From Symsagittifera roscoffensis (Eukaryota > Xenacoelomorpha > Acoela > Convolutidae): 64,000 bases of DNA. The translations under genes were made by a program, and so were the position numbers. The notes under the pieces are model-generated. The model worked only from the letters and a program-made list of their open reading frames with translations. It made no database searches and was not told the origin of the DNA. The stretch lies in contig NC_087063.1 of the NCBI RefSeq assembly GCF_963678635.1, positions 30,764,599-30,828,598 of the forward strand. Reading direction: 5' to 3'. Below, piece after piece: positions 1 through 10,720 of the stretch (positions are counted from its first letter, which is position 1; each line of letters starts with the position of its first letter).

Positions 1-354
1 GCATCAATACTAACGTTCGATTTGGCCTCTGCATACTTCGCGAAGTGATCTATCATGACCAAGACTTCATTGCAAGCACTGTCTGTCATGCATATCTTTT
101 GGTGATCAATCTGCACCACCTCGTTAAATTCAGATGACTCAATCGACTGCAAGGGAAATCGCAATTTCCTTGGATCCTTGACCTGTTGGCATGAGAGACA
201 TGCTGTTGCCCACTTCTCGCATGCCTTTTTCATTCCAGGCCACTCAAAGCGTTTCAGGATCCTCTGGTATACTTTGTCGATTCCCTGATGGCACACCTGA
301 TCATGCGATCTGAATAAAAGTTCTGTCTGATAGAGTTGCGGCAACACTATCGCG
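1..354 (-). pseudogene. Element 1 integrase, zinc-binding domain and start of core (partial)
   Basis: Minus-strand translation gives the HHCC zinc-binding domain of a retroviral-type integrase. A histidine pair sits in the SHDQ...HQG context and is followed by CLSCQQ, with the WPGMKKACEKW stretch between. The catalytic core starts (VQIDHQK) and then runs off the window edge, so only the first acidic residue region can be seen. It matches the integrase of element 2 almost residue for residue. The reading frame is not joined to the linker ORF upstream: the last codons of the 355-1035 ORF are out of frame with it. Integrase would insert the cDNA copy into the chromosome; this copy is presumed dead because of upstream lesions. 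Confidence 0.85.
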
Positions 355-1035
355 TTATATTTGTACAGGATTTGGTCTTCTTCTCTTCTCTTGCAAGCCA
401 CGATGCCGTCCTTGTTCAGATATAAACTTCTCTCTTTCTGCATAAAGTACTGTCTCAGAATTTGGTAATCGTCTTCCTCCTTTGTCCGGAGCACCATTTT
501 TGATCCACCTTTTCAGGTTGCTTGTCCTGCGGTCATTTTTCTGCGCTCTTAGTAGGTCCGAGAGTCTGTATCTCGCCTTCAAGTACGTCTTCCAGTACGT
601 CCTCATCTGACTATTCAGCTCATTGTTCTGATGCGTGTCTTCTTCCATCTTAACGCACCAAATCATCGCCAACGGCTGTGTTTCCTGTTTTAACGGTTGA
701 AGATCAGTCCTGAAAAGTTCTTTTCGCGGCAGCAAGCTTATCGAAAGTTTCGATACTGCTATTGTTTCCAGATCTTCTGCTGCGTTGTCAAAGATTCTTC
801 CAGCTGGTATGAGGTAGCGATCACTGTCGGGGTCTTGATATACCTCCCTGTCCAGATCCCTCATTCGAGTCTTCACTAGTAGTGTGTGGATCGCTAGCTC
901 TGATTGCTCCAATCCTGAGCTCGAGTTCCTGTCTGAGTAGGTGTCAATTCCTGATTTCCGGGAATTGTCATCTATTAAAGAGTCTGCGATGGAGCATGTT
1001 CCCTCTCCTGGGTCAGTTCTGTGCAATCTGCTCAT
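355..1035 (-). pseudogene. Element 1 pol linker between RNase H and integrase
   Basis: A 226-aa frame homologous to the linker of element 2 just before its integrase. Shared landmarks are ELAIHTLLV, RDLDREVYQDPDSDRY and TYLKARYRLSDLLRAQ. No catalytic domain is visible; the region is acidic and charged. The final ~30 residues (EREKFISEQGRHRG onward) are a frameshifted reading of sequence that in element 2 encodes the run into the integrase zinc domain. It is followed within a few bases by the integrase fragment. The next frame upstream (1032-1397) overlaps it by 4 bases, which may be a frameshift scar. Confidence 0.75.
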
Positions 1036-1397
1036 TCACTTGAACTCCCCGGACAAAATTTTGTCTCCAGGTCCTGTTCCTCATCAAGAACTTTCTCTTC
1101 TACATCAGACTCCCCGGACAAATTTTCTTGCTCCAGGCTTCGAATAGCTTCCTCACCTCCCTTCTGCTGGTCATCAAAGGTAACGGTTTTCTTTTTTGTG
1201 TCGTTCCCCTGTCCTTTCCGTTTGTATGAAGTACTTGTTAAAACTTCTCGGGGTATTGAGGATACTAATTGCTGAACTATTGTCCTACAATCCCTCTCAT
1301 TGTCTTTGTGTTGTCGTATTGACGGCATGATCTTCACCTTCTCACTGACTGTCAGTGATGCCATAGCTGCTGCCCACTCGGGGTAATCTCTGGTCAC
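1032..1397 (-). pseudogene. Element 1 pol linker, upstream part
   Basis: A 121-aa frame matching the element 2 linker (WAAAMASLTVSEK versus WMETMQRLTVTER; DCRTIVQQLVSS versus DCRSIVNQLVSS). It contains one LSGES tract and ends in the sequence that encodes a second. The nucleotide 12-mer behind LSGE (plus-strand CTCCCCGGACAA) occurs at 1045 and 1109. No enzyme domain is seen. Its role in the polyprotein is unknown; it could be a spacer or a phosphorylatable acidic arm. Confidence 0.7.
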
Positions 1398-1403
1398 TTC
1401 TCT

Positions 1404-1967
1404 CTATAACAATCCAACCTGCATCCGCATCACTTGCGGTGTGACCTGCACCTGTTTATCTAATAATGAGAGACTGTTTATGTTCATGCGAGAGTGATCC
1501 TGCTGGACCAGGTTTGAGCGGAGCAACAAATTTAAGGGCACCGGGTCCTTCTTGGATAGAATCTTTATTTCAGCTGCTTTCTCCACTGGAAACTCAGGAT
1601 GTCCTGGAAATGGATGTCCAATCTTGCCCAACCATCTCGTCAAGGCAAGCGCTTCATAAGTTTCTTTGTCCAGAAACGAGAACCCTTCCTTGATTTCTGC
1701 GTGATTGGCTTGCTTCTGTTCCAATCTTTCATAGAACTCGGTCTTCTTGCTAAGGTTCTCAGCATTCTGGTGTTTGTCACGCCTCCTGTGCTCGATTATC
1801 ATGTGATAGCCATCTAATCTTACTATCCATCTACCAAAATAACTCTGATCCATCGAGTATGTCTTCATCCAGGATAACGCTCTGTTGTCTGTTGTGCAGA
1901 CCTCTTCGAGCCCATCAATTAGTCTTCCAGGGTTGGTGTTGCTATGACCACGTCGTCCACGTAACAC
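1404..1967 (-). pseudogene. Element 1 RNase H C-terminal part and following linker
   Basis: The 187-aa frame joins abruptly to the C-terminal end of the RNase H domain (TDNRALSWMKTYSMDQ, RWIVRLDGYHMIIEHR, KHQNAENLSKK), typical of gypsy pol. It runs on into the linker (GKIGHPFPGHPEFPVEKAAEIK). In element 2 the same RNase H segment lies about 630 bases further from the YVDD motif, so a deletion of that size removed the RT thumb, the connection and the RNase H active site. The first ~25 residues belong to the deletion junction and not to the domain. This frame is intact where element 2 has a frameshift (after FYERL). Confidence 0.8.
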
Positions 1968-2314
1968 ATCACAAGATTCCCGTACTTCTTCGTCACTCTT
2001 ATCAAAGCCTGAGTTATCAGTCTTTGGAAAGTGGCCGTTGCGTTACACAAGCCGAAGGGCATCCTTTTCCACTGGTACAACCCCAATTCACATGCGAATC
2101 CGGTCTTCTCTCTATCCTTCTTCCGCAAAACCTGCCAGAAGGCAGAACCCAAATCCAGTGTGGTGAAGAACTTGGCATCACCAAGTTTAGAGAGGCCCTC
2201 GTCTATCCGCGGTATCGGGTACGCATCTTTTATTGTCACCGCGTTCAAGTAACAAAAGTCGCAATAAAACCTAAGCTGCCCCCTTTTTTCGCCATTACTA
2301 GCCCGCAAGTTCAT
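1919..2314 (-). pseudogene. Element 1 reverse transcriptase palm fragment
   Basis: The 131-aa frame covers the RT fingers and palm. Visible motifs are GQLRFYCDF, TTLDLGSAFWQV (first catalytic Asp), FACELGLYQWKRMPFGLCNATATFQ and CYVDDVVIATPT (YVDD catalytic pair). The frame stops right after PTLED, where the deletion to the RNase H end begins. One residue is missing in the QVLRKKDRE stretch relative to element 2 (QVPLRKQDRE), a small indel. The start is not a real start: the protease and RT N-terminus are deleted upstream. Confidence 0.9.
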
Positions 2315-2383
2315 GGCAATTTCGAGGGTTCTATCATGTCGTATTCGAGCAACATTTATATTTCCCTCGCCTATTTTCCCCTT

Positions 2384-2923
2384 TTAAGTGTTCTGTTTGT
2401 AAGTTGGGCATGCTGACACATGATGGTCCGTCGAACTGCAATTTCCACAAGAGTCCATATCGTCCCTTGGTTTGTACCAGTTGTTCCCTTGGTTTGCTGG
2501 TCCGTTGTTAAAATTGCCATAATTCTTCTTGTAATATCCAGATCTCGATGGAGGCTTCAGCAAAAGATATTCTTTTGACTTGAGTCTCAACTCCTCTGGT
2601 GTCGGCGCATTGGTTGAGAGTGGTGTGTAATGTGTCGCTAACATTGTTCGGAGTTCATCATTTTTCACATCATCGATGAATTTTGAGGCTACTGAGTGGT
2701 TCATCCTTCTGTTGGACTCATCTGGTTGGCTACGCCTTCTCAGCATCTCCAAATCGTCTAGAAGCTTGTCTATGGTTTCATCTTCACGTTGCCTCCATTT
2801 CTCGAAGCGCATCATTGCTTGAAGTCCTTGTATCCCTGAGCCAAAACGATTTAACAAGTTTTCAAATTGCTTTTTGGCCATCACGCAGTTCATCACGGCC
2901 ATCACGCAGTTCATCAGTTTCAA
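2384..2923 (-). pseudogene. Element 1 gag, capsid end and first zinc knuckle
   Basis: A 179-aa frame homologous to gag of element 2. It has the capsid segment LLNRFGSGIQGLQAMMRFEKWRQREDETIDK and a CCHC zinc knuckle, CGNCSSTDHHVSAC, used to bind genomic RNA. It stops soon after (CPTYKQNT), where about 2.1 kb present in element 2 (second knuckle and protease) is missing. The first ~16 residues repeat NCVMA because the DNA here is locally duplicated. Otherwise the frame is continuous through the place where gag of element 2 is frameshifted, so it shows what the ancestral frame looked like. Confidence 0.85.
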
Positions 2924-3010
2924 ATTGCTTTTTGGCCATCACGATTTAACAAGTTTTCAAATTGATTTTTGGCCTCCAGCTGGTATTGTTTTTTGGCCAT
3001 CACGCAGGTC
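2850..3010. repeat. Scrambled local duplication in element 1 gag
   Basis: The blocks TTGGCCATCACGCAGTTCATC and AACAAGTTTTCAAATTG recur three to four times within about 160 bases in slightly different combinations. This is a replication-slippage or template-switch scar. It breaks the capsid coding sequence between the 320-aa N-terminal frame and the downstream frame. Confidence 0.8.
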
Positions 3011-3212
3011 AAGGCTGTCCTTTCCAGATATCTTCCCTTGTCATTCGCTACAATTTCTTTGCCAAGTGTTCATCCGTTCTCTCCTTCAAGCGTTTTTCGC
3101 TTCTACTAACTTCTTGTCTGCTGTGGTTGATTTCTTCCCGCAGATTTTCTCTCTCAACGAGGACTGCCCTTTCTAGTTCACTCATTCTTATGGACATCTG
3201 TTCATTCTGTTC

Positions 3213-4175
3213 TCATATGCTGCCCACTATGTTGGTCAAGGCTTTTTCAATTGATGCGCCGTTGTCCACTAATGGCGTCACAAGTGGCTGTTTCACCCTG
3301 TCGATCCCAGGTAGCTTGGTGCTGGTCGAGATTTGAGCTTTAATTTTCTGCCTCGACGTCTTTCCATTATCCACCTCTGGATCCGCCGGTGCATTGCTTA
3401 GCCCTGTGTTTCTTCTCTCCCCAGATCGCATTTCCGAGTTCGTCATATTCACAACGTCTCCTGACTGGCCTGATGTGTTTGTGGTTCTGCTTATTGTCCT
3501 CACTACACCAAATCGGTCCATGGTGCCAATCCCTCTGTCGGTGAATGCTTCATTCTCCTGAGTCAATTTATTGAGGCTGACACAAGATCCAAAGTCAATT
3601 TGCTCGTCATCGTCCTCTCCTTCTTCCTGGAATTCTCCTTCATCGCCTGTACCCGTTCCCATGGTAAATTGAAAGATGTTTCCGAAAGTGTTCTTCACTC
3701 TTTCTGAAAACGATGAAGACGTTGCCTGTTTCTCCGTCACGCAAACCATCATGGTGTTGTCTGTGGGTGATCTTCTAGTTGCCACATTTTCAGTAGAAAT
3801 TTCGGACAGTTCCGACATCTCTTCTCGCTCCAGTGTCCCGGTGGAAGTGGCAAAGTCTTGGCCTTGTTCTACTGGAGTAGATTCACTCGCCAGTCTTTTG
3901 TTTCCTACCCCCTCCGGTCCATGTCTTTCCCGGTTCTCATCCATGGCCTGGACCGGATGGACCTCTACTTCTAACATTGCCTTTTGCCCTTCTGAGGGAT
4001 TTTGAGTCCTGGTCTCAACCATTCTGCCTGAAACCATCTTCTCTTTGTCGGTCCGGGTTCGTGTGATCCTATCCAAAAAAGGGTCGTTCATTGCTTTTCT
4101 CAGTTTCTCTGGTATGAATTTCCTGGAGCTTTCACTTAGCTTAGGTATCCTTGACTTGTCTAGACTCATTTTCAA
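3213..4175 (-). pseudogene. Element 1 gag N-terminal region
   Basis: A 320-aa charged frame starting with the first ATG after the leader (MKMSLDKSRIPKLSESSRKF). It matches the start of the element 2 gag in style (element 2 has KIPRLSKGSTRKF) and contains acidic runs (GDEGEFQEEGEDDDEQ). It stops at 3213; readable gag-like sequence (RMSELERAVLVEREN, coiled-coil-like) continues for another ~150 bases with stops. No known fold is recognised in the N-terminal part; the assignment rests on position and on homology to element 2. Confidence 0.7.
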
Positions 4176-4924
4176 TTTATCACTTCTTACTGCCTATACA
4201 CTCAATTCGATTGCTAAAGTCCTTTTGGTCTGACTACTGATAATAAAAACACAACACAACAAATTCCAATAGTTTCTATTAAATAATGACAACGAATCCT
4301 TGTATTTTACCACGGTACCGCGTATTTACAATTTTTTCACAATAATCGATTATTAGTTGTAAGATGTGAGGCTAGCACAGCATGATGATATCAGTCTATT
4401 TAAAAGATAGTGTTCTCACTACCCAATCAAGCACAAATATTGTTGATTTAAAACCAAAAATGGAAAAATTGAAAATATCTTCAATGAAAAACGTATGTGA
4501 TTTGTACTTTAGTCGGTCGCAATGTAATAGTCGAACTTGTTTCTGAAGAAAGAGCTTTCCCTGCTTGTTGCTGCACCAAACTGACAAAACTTGAAGGCAG
4601 TAATTCTCTCAAGTGGGCCTCTATTGCACCCACCGACTCCTATCTGCCTTCGGACTGCCCGAGATAGGCCTACTAAAATCCTCAGGGCAATCACTTTTCT
4701 CAAAAACGATTTGGATTTCAATCCACACCAATTAGTCACACTCTTTTTCAATTTAGACTTAGTGTTGCGTTTATCCGAGTTTAGACCTGTTTTGTTTTGT
4801 TCTGGTCCTTTATTAAAGGCAAGTTACCAGTGCAGTCACTGGTTCCTAGCCTGTCTCTTAATAACCTAATACCTTTAACTACTTTCTTTTCTGTTGTCTT
4901 CTTAAGTCTTGACAAAATAATACA

Positions 4925-5130
4925 CCTCCAGATTGACAAAAACAGTACCCCTCCGGATTGGCAAAAATGGTACGCCTCCGGATTGGCAAAAACAAGACCC
5001 CTCCAAATTGGCAAAAACAAGACCCCTTCGGATTGGCAAAATTGGGACCCCTCCGGATTGGCAAAAACAAGACCCCTCCGGATTGGCAAAATTGGGACCC
5101 CTCCGGATTGGGACCCCTCCGGGTTTGTAA
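4925..5130. repeat. Minisatellite, ~25-bp unit, in element 1 leader
   Basis: Roughly eight head-to-tail units of the form CCCTCCGGATTGGCAAAAA followed by a variable CAAGAC or TTGGGAC. Units differ slightly. The unit core is the same CCTCCGGATTG motif that is dispersed singly through the rest of the leader. Confidence 0.95.
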
Positions 5131-7049
5131 AAATAGCTTCTCAGAGACTTTCCAAATTTTCACCCGATACCCTTCCGGATTTGTTCTCCTATGCTATTGT
5201 GCTGTTTGAACTAACTAGGAAGGGTGTATCTTCTTTCCCAAGACCCTTCCGGATTGAAGCTAAGCCTATTATTTGACAATTCACCCTGACGGTGAAGGGT
5301 CTTATCACTAGCCTAGTTTCGTTTTGACTACGGTTTTTTGGTCCCCGTAGCCTTCCCTTTTTGTCTAGAAAAGCGTGAAAGTGCCTTATTTGACCGTTAT
5401 TACCCTATGGTAAGGGTGTAAGGGCTTTCCAGAATTTTTTTAATAAAACGTGAAGGGAAATTAAAGAATTTGCTAAAAATAATCTTGAAAAACTTTCACG
5501 CTTACTTTTTTTGATTACTTGTTGTTTCTATGAGTAAGCTCACCTAATTGTTGATCTAATGGTACCAAGATCAACTAGATCTGTCCAGTAGTTCCAAAGT
5601 TTTTAACCAAAACGTCATTTTTCTAAATTCAAAACATTTTCTCTCTTATAGGTTCCGTCAAATTTTTTTCGCAATTCTGTTCTTTTCTACATAAAAATTA
5701 TTGATCCGAGCTCAAGAGGCCTATACTCTCCTAGTTCAATGCAAAAAAAACAACCTACAACGTTCTAGCTGAAAAATTTTGCCAAAAACAATGCCGGATT
5801 GATGAACCCATTAAATCAAACACGTTAACTTCAATTTCTCTGTAATCCGGAAGGTTATCGGCAAACAGGTTTTAAAACCTGTCGGTTCAGTAGTAAACGT
5901 TGTCCGAAGAACAATTTTTACTGTCCTAACTCAAAAATTTCAAAAAAAGGTTTCTATTTTATAGTGTTTTGTATATTCAAAGATCACGAAAATTCGGTTT
6001 TTTATACCCAAATAGTTCCAAACACTTCTGAACTAAACTCAACCGGTTCTACAAATTATACCAATACAATTACGATCTAACACACTAATTTGGCGCTTTT
6101 TTCCGTTTCAAAAAATATCGATATCTCAAAAACTGCGATTTGTGGGTGGATCAAAATATTGTTATTTTGACTCTAAAAACCGGTCCGCTTATAGTGTTTT
6201 TCTCTGAAAAACGATATGGGAGTATTAATATAGGCTGTATAAATAAAATTATTAGTAATACTATACCCCTCCGGGTTTGTTCAATATCCGAATTAAGGTG
6301 CTCAACTCGGAAATTCGCAGTTCGGTGAAGGGTCACTACAGTGCAGCACTGTCGAGCTCCCCACAGATTACTATCTTACATTTTGTACCAAAAGGGATTC
6401 AAAATTTGTTAACGATACCCAACAGTCGATTGTTGTTGTCCTTGAGCCCCATCTTGTCGCTCCTTGAACTGCTTGCCGGATCAGTCTTCTTCACTAATCC
6501 CGAGACCCTTCCGGATTGAGCGCAAATTAGCATTAACGTGCTTATATACTACTCAAATAACCCTACAGTACAAGCACCACAAAAGGGCCACAAATATGAT
6601 CGAAACGATCCTGACTGATATAAATGCCTTTAACAACAATATACTTAACAACAACAAACGGGAGGGTCGGATCACATCTCGTCTGGGGGGATGATTTCTT
6701 CTGATTTTCTACTTTTCTACTGTTTTTGGTTTTTTTCGGTTATTTAATTGTTTTCTGTTTTTTTTGGGTACTATACTACTTTTTGTTTAATTTTTGTATA
6801 TCTTTAAGTGGTTTTGGTCACGGACCACTCAGGAAATGACGGGATCGCGAATCCCCCACCCTTCCTGGTTCGTGAACTTTCGGTCTTAATTAGGTTAAAA
6901 AGCTGTTCACGGTAATCCGGAAGGCTTCCGCGTTCCGAACTTCTCCTCCGCCCTGGCGGTCAGGGCCTTATTAAAGGCGTTATTATGAGCATCCGCTCGG
7001 CGCGGAGTGCTCGTTAGCGGTTCTGCCGGTCATGATGTTAGAAAGAATA

Positions 7050-7065
7050 CCACCCAGGAGCGCCA
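7050..7065 (-). promoter_or_regulatory. Element 1 primer-binding-site candidate
   Basis: The minus strand reads TGGCGCTCCTGGGTGG, 12 bases after the LTR end. It starts with TGG as expected for pairing with a tRNA CCA end, and the same 16 bases occur at the same place in element 2 (33934-33949). I cannot say which tRNA would prime. Confidence 0.6.
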
Positions 7066-7077
7066 TAAAAATATCTA

Positions 7078-7888
7078 TGTAACATTCGCCCGGAATATCG
7101 ACGGAAAATAAAGCTAGGTTCTAAAACGACTGGCTAACGTCTAAACAAAGCTCTACATGTTTTTCACCGACTCTGCCAAAGCCAGTTCTTTTGGTGGTTT
7201 TCCTAACATCGGGTCGACAAAAACGTTACTGTTCTCCGGCTTCGACGAGAACGCTCAAATTAAATTGATTACATGCAAAAATAGTAAGCTCATGGCAGGG
7301 TCTCAGTATCCCCAGACCACGAGGTCACTCCTAAAAACAGGGCTATCACTTATTTGTTATATTACTATTGTTTTTGTTCAGTAGATAAAAATCATAGTCT
7401 CCATCGAAGATGGATCAACCCTTTCCCTCAACTCCCAGCTTCTCGTTATCTGAAAATGAATCGAGATGTTAATTAAACTCAATTCAGGGCATGACCAGGA
7501 AGCTAGAAGTTATTATAAAACAGTTTGAGTTAGAAACGAGGCCCCTCCGGATTCTGGAATCCGGGGAAATAGCGTTTTTTTTCCTTTCCGGAAGGCTGGA
7601 CAAACTGTCTCAACACCCTTCACCGTTTGCTTAAATTGCTCTGTAACGGTTGTAGCCACACAATTGTTCCAACTCGGCTTTTTCTCAAAAATTGCCGTTT
7701 CAACATTTCTCAGAAGTGTGACTTCATCATTCGAATTTTTTAAAAATTAAAACTTCCAGAACCTTCCGACCTTCACGATTCGTCTAATTGTTTAAATAAC
7801 TTCGCTAATCTGCTAAAACCGCCAATCTTCCAGGTCAGCAAGTACGAATACAAATCTGCATTTTCGTACCTTTTGGTCCAACGTGACA
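7078..7888 (-). repeat. Element 1 5' LTR (right edge approximate)
   Basis: It begins in plus orientation with TGTAACATTCGCCC, identical to the edge of both element 2 LTRs, and stays recognisably similar to them for about 150 bases (for example CGACTGGC and TTTTTCACCG). The outer edge is put at the TGACA near 7888 by length and by the ...ACA end; no second LTR is in the window to confirm it. It contains further copies of the CCTCCGGATT / TTCCGGAAGG motif near 7540 and 7590. Confidence 0.65.
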
Positions 7889-8023
7889 CCATTGCGCCCT
7901 TTAAGTCTCCATAGCCTTATCAAATTGCTCCCAGCTAGATGTACTCCTTAAAATCCTGTGTACAGTGCCTTGGATAACACTACGCTTATACTGAGTTGGG
8001 GCGCAGCTTCTATAGTTCAGTAT

Positions 8024-8052
8024 AGTAGTAGTAGTAGTAGTAGTAGTAGTAG
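8024..8052. repeat. (TAG)n microsatellite: LINE 3' tail
   Basis: About nine and a half TAG units on the plus strand, (CTA)n on the LINE strand. It lies just beyond the LINE 3' region, as is common in elements that end in a short tandem repeat and not in poly(A). Confidence 0.9.
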
Positions 8053-8101
8053 GGGTTTAGTGTTTCCACAAGGGGTCCAGGCCCCTGTCATCCTTCACGT
8101 C

Positions 8102-8854
8102 TCATATCGCGAGTCTAGTTCTACAATTGTTTGTCGCACAATCACATGCAAGCTTCCATGTGCATTTATTTCTTTCGTCATAGAGTGCAAATTTGTTCCA
8201 GAACACTTTGAGCAGGGCGCCTTTCAGTCCAGACCAATTTCGGAAATCTATCCTAAGTGCATTCGCAAGACGACATGTCTGGTAAAAGAAATTTTGTTCA
8301 CACCTGTACTTTGATGGACGCTTTAGCTGAAACTTAAGATAGCGAGAGAAATCTATGTATTGTGGAACATCAATCATATAAGCATCGTATCGTTTCAAAA
8401 TTAATTTTGCCAGTAGTAACCGGTTGTTCAATTGTATGTACATGGGCAGTGGTAAAATTTGTAGTCGTTTAAGTTTATCTTTGTAATTGGTATGTTTACT
8501 ATGCAAAATCCAATTTACCGCCCTTTTTTGAATTATCTCGTATTGTGTCATGACGTATTTGTTTAGACCTATGCAAGAACTAGCATACATTATTACGGGA
8601 ATGACCAATGATTTATACAGGTTTAATTTTGCTTTCCAGTGTAGCTTTGATGTATTCCTCTTTATCATGAAAAACACTCTGTTTGCCTTTACGCATGCTT
8701 TTTCCATATGTTGGCTCCATGTTAGATCATTTGATACGATTAGTCCAAGGTCTTTCTGACAGTCTACATGAGCTATTTGTTCATTATTCAAATTAAAAGA
8801 AAATCGATTTTTCCCAAAATTCAGGTGCGTACATTTATCTACGTTGAAAGGCAT
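8102..8854 (-). pseudogene. LINE RT, C-terminal part (thumb and downstream)
   Basis: The 250-aa frame matches the region after the RT active site in Jockey/CR1-like LINEs: MPFNVDKCTHLNFG, QKDLGLIVSNDLTWSQH, KLNLYKSLVIPVIMYASSCI and EIIQKRAVNWILH. It ends with the typical tail (YDERNKCTWKLACDC). The FADD catalytic motif is just upstream at about 8938-8970 in the untranslated gap between this frame and 9017-9955. A stop (TAG near 8875) separates them. So the RT is one gene cut into two frames. Confidence 0.85.
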
Positions 8855-9016
8855 ATTGTTTTCCAGGGTCTATAGATTCACAGTGTCAAGGTCTTTTTGA
8901 AATTCATCCCTCCCCAAATTTATGCTAATGGATTTGGCATCGTCTGCGAATAATAATGGTATAACTGTATTGCATTTGTCAGGCAGGTCATTTATGAAAA
9001 CCAAGAAAAACAAGGG

Positions 9017-9955
9017 TCACAAAATACTGCCCTGGGGTACACCGCTCGTTACTTTTTCTGAATTTGATATTTCGCCATTTACTCGTACGACTTGAGACCT
9101 TTCTGTTAGGTATGATTTAATTAATTTCAAGTTTTTATCCCTGACTCCTTGTTCGAATAGTTTTCGCAACAAAATTCCGTGGTCAACACGGTCAAAAGCC
9201 TTACTATAATCTGCAAAAACCGTTTCGATACTGTCGCCATTTTCATGACCGTTATAGACTAGCTGCAAAAATGTTAAAAGCTGAACAATGGTCGATCGGT
9301 TTTTCCGAAATCCGTACTGTGCCTTGTGGAAAATCTTTTCAAAATGTTCATATAATCGCTTGAAAATTATTCGTTCTCGAATTTTCGAGATTGCTGAGAG
9401 CAGAGAAACAGGTCTGTAATTTTCAATGTCAGTTTTGTCATCTTTTTTATGCAAAGGGCTGATGATGGCTTTTTTCCAACATGCGGGAAAAATACAGGTT
9501 TGAGAAATTTTTCGGAATATCTGATAGATTGAATGAGATAATGTTTCTGCATTATGGAATAGAAAAGGAGGTAGATCGTCCGGGCCTTTGCTTTTATTTC
9601 CATTCAACAATTTGCATATTTCAAAAATATCTTGTTCTGAAAAATCAAAATTTTCTAAAATTGGTTGATTTTTGTTACTGCATTCGTTTTCGTTAAAAAT
9701 TGACGACTCCACATATACTGATGCAAAAAATTTTGAAAACAAAGCTGCTTTTGAGACATCCGTATCTGCATTTTCGTTTTGATAATGCATTATACTTGGC
9801 AAAACTGATTTTCGGAAAGCCCTAAAATATTTGAAAAGTTTGCCGGTTGATCTTTCAGCTGCCATGGATTCCTCATAACTAACTTTATCGATTTCGATCA
9901 GCTGGTCTGTTTTCGATTTTAATAACACTCCGAATTTTGATACTTTTTGGATCAC
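9017..9955 (-). pseudogene. LINE RT, N-terminal fingers and palm
   Basis: The 312-aa frame has classical LINE RT motifs: LLNGNKSKGPDDLPPFLF, WKKAIISPLHKKDDKTDIENYRPVSLL, HKAQYGFRKNRST, VFADYSKAFDRVDH (first catalytic Asp) and SGVPQGSIL. It ends at an in-frame TGA immediately after SIL, in place of the usual glycine. Readable RT sequence continues past the stop to the FADD box. The N-terminus overlaps the end of ORF1, consistent with loss of the endonuclease. Confidence 0.9.
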
Positions 9956-10124
9956 TTCCGTTATTTAATAGTTCTCTCCTTCTTTTCAGCAATTGCCGCT
10001 CTTTTTCTTGTTCATCCTTATTTGGGGATTTCAATATAAAAACAGCGTAATTCACACCCATATATCTTGGTTCATAAGTTTTCAGCATTGATGCGCGAGC
10101 TTGTTTTTTGTCAGCTATATACAT
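9885..10124 (-). pseudogene. LINE ORF1, C-terminal part
   Basis: A 79-aa frame that continues the ORF1 RNA-binding region after a frameshift near 10140 (MYIADKKQARASMLK, RRRELLNNGSDPKS). Basic and charged, like the end of ORF1 proteins in this class. It runs a short way into the RT region out of frame. Confidence 0.7.
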
Positions 10125-10138
10125 GTTTCTAAACTTGA

Positions 10139-10720
10139 CTAATAATGCCTGGGTTTTTTAAAGTTTGGGTCAAACTTACCAAGTCTACGAAATGAAGAAA
10201 TTTCATTCGGATTAACACCCAATTTGTTTATGCATTCGCATAAGGCTTTTTCCTCGTGTTCAAAAATTTTAGCCCTCTCTATTTTTTCGTTTTCATTCGA
10301 ACTTTTGTATTCAGGTATGCCATTAAAACGTAGTTCAAGAGCGTATTCATTACCTGATTTAAGCACATCTGAATACTTAGCCTTTTGATTGTGAGGAGCA
10401 TTCGATGCATCTGCGATTGACTGCATTACCGACTTGGCTATTTGAAGTGTATCTTTCAGCTCATCAATACCACGAGTGATGTCCTCGTGACATTTCCCAC
10501 CGCCCAGTTTTGATCCGGTAGTTGAGCAACCTGTACACATAAATTTCACATTTGCAGATCGTTCCAGGAATTTGTACTCATCCACAGAGTAGCCCATACA
10601 CTCACTATGAGTCCACCTCTCACATAACTCGCACGATATCCAGTTATCACCGTTTGGCTTGCTACAGATGGTGCACATCTCATGATTCTTTGAGGCCAAT
10701 CTTGACCTCGTACCAGGCAT
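10139..10720 (-). pseudogene. LINE ORF1, PHD finger plus RNA-binding region
   Basis: A 193-aa frame beginning MPGTRSR. Residues ~16-60 form a PHD-type finger: CTICSKPNGDNWISCELC, WTHSEC and a distal CTGC pair. A helical stretch (ITRGIDELKDTLQIAKSVMQS) follows, then an RRM-like start (ALELRFNGIPE). PHD-type fingers in ORF1 are known in several LINE clades of the Jockey superfamily. The frame breaks at about 10140 and continues in the 9885-10124 ORF. The start is the first ATG, 58 bases inside the element 2 boundary. Confidence 0.85.

Larger units (their letters stand above)
4176..7077 (-). other. Element 1 untranslated leader (2.9 kb)
   Basis: There is no convincing ORF. It contains a conserved hairpin region (about 4600-4690) also found in element 2, a minisatellite at 4925-5130, and a motif of the form ACCCTTCCGGATT. 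That motif is scattered in both orientations near 5165, 5240, 5842, 6265, 6500 and 6912. Blocks near 6275-6350 and 6410-6560 align with 33140-33210 and 33290-33440 of element 2. Such a long leader is unusual for a gypsy element. Confidence 0.75.
1..7888 (-). mobile_element. Element 1: truncated Ty3/gypsy-class LTR retrotransposon
   Basis: On the minus strand this stretch reads, from right to left, LTR, primer-binding-site-like sequence, long leader, gag, RT, RNase H end, pol linker and integrase start, which is the gypsy gene order. The integrase core continues past base 1, so the 3' half and the second LTR are outside the window. Compared with element 2 it is deleted between the first zinc knuckle and the RT (protease lost) and between the RT YVDD region and the last part of RNase H. 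It also has several frameshifts. It is a relative of element 2, not a copy of it: proteins and leader are clearly homologous but diverged. It is non-autonomous as it stands. Confidence 0.9.

Noticed and set aside
1859..2416. 185-aa plus-strand ORF
   Set aside because: It is the reverse reading of the RT coding strand of element 1; no homology, and the minus frame has clear RT motifs.
4925..5130. Regular repeats that could suggest a CRISPR array
   Set aside because: Units are adjacent without unique spacers and vary in sequence; the setting is a eukaryotic retroelement leader.
4781..5276. Repetitive 94-159-aa ORFs on both strands
   Set aside because: They are translations of the 25-bp minisatellite.
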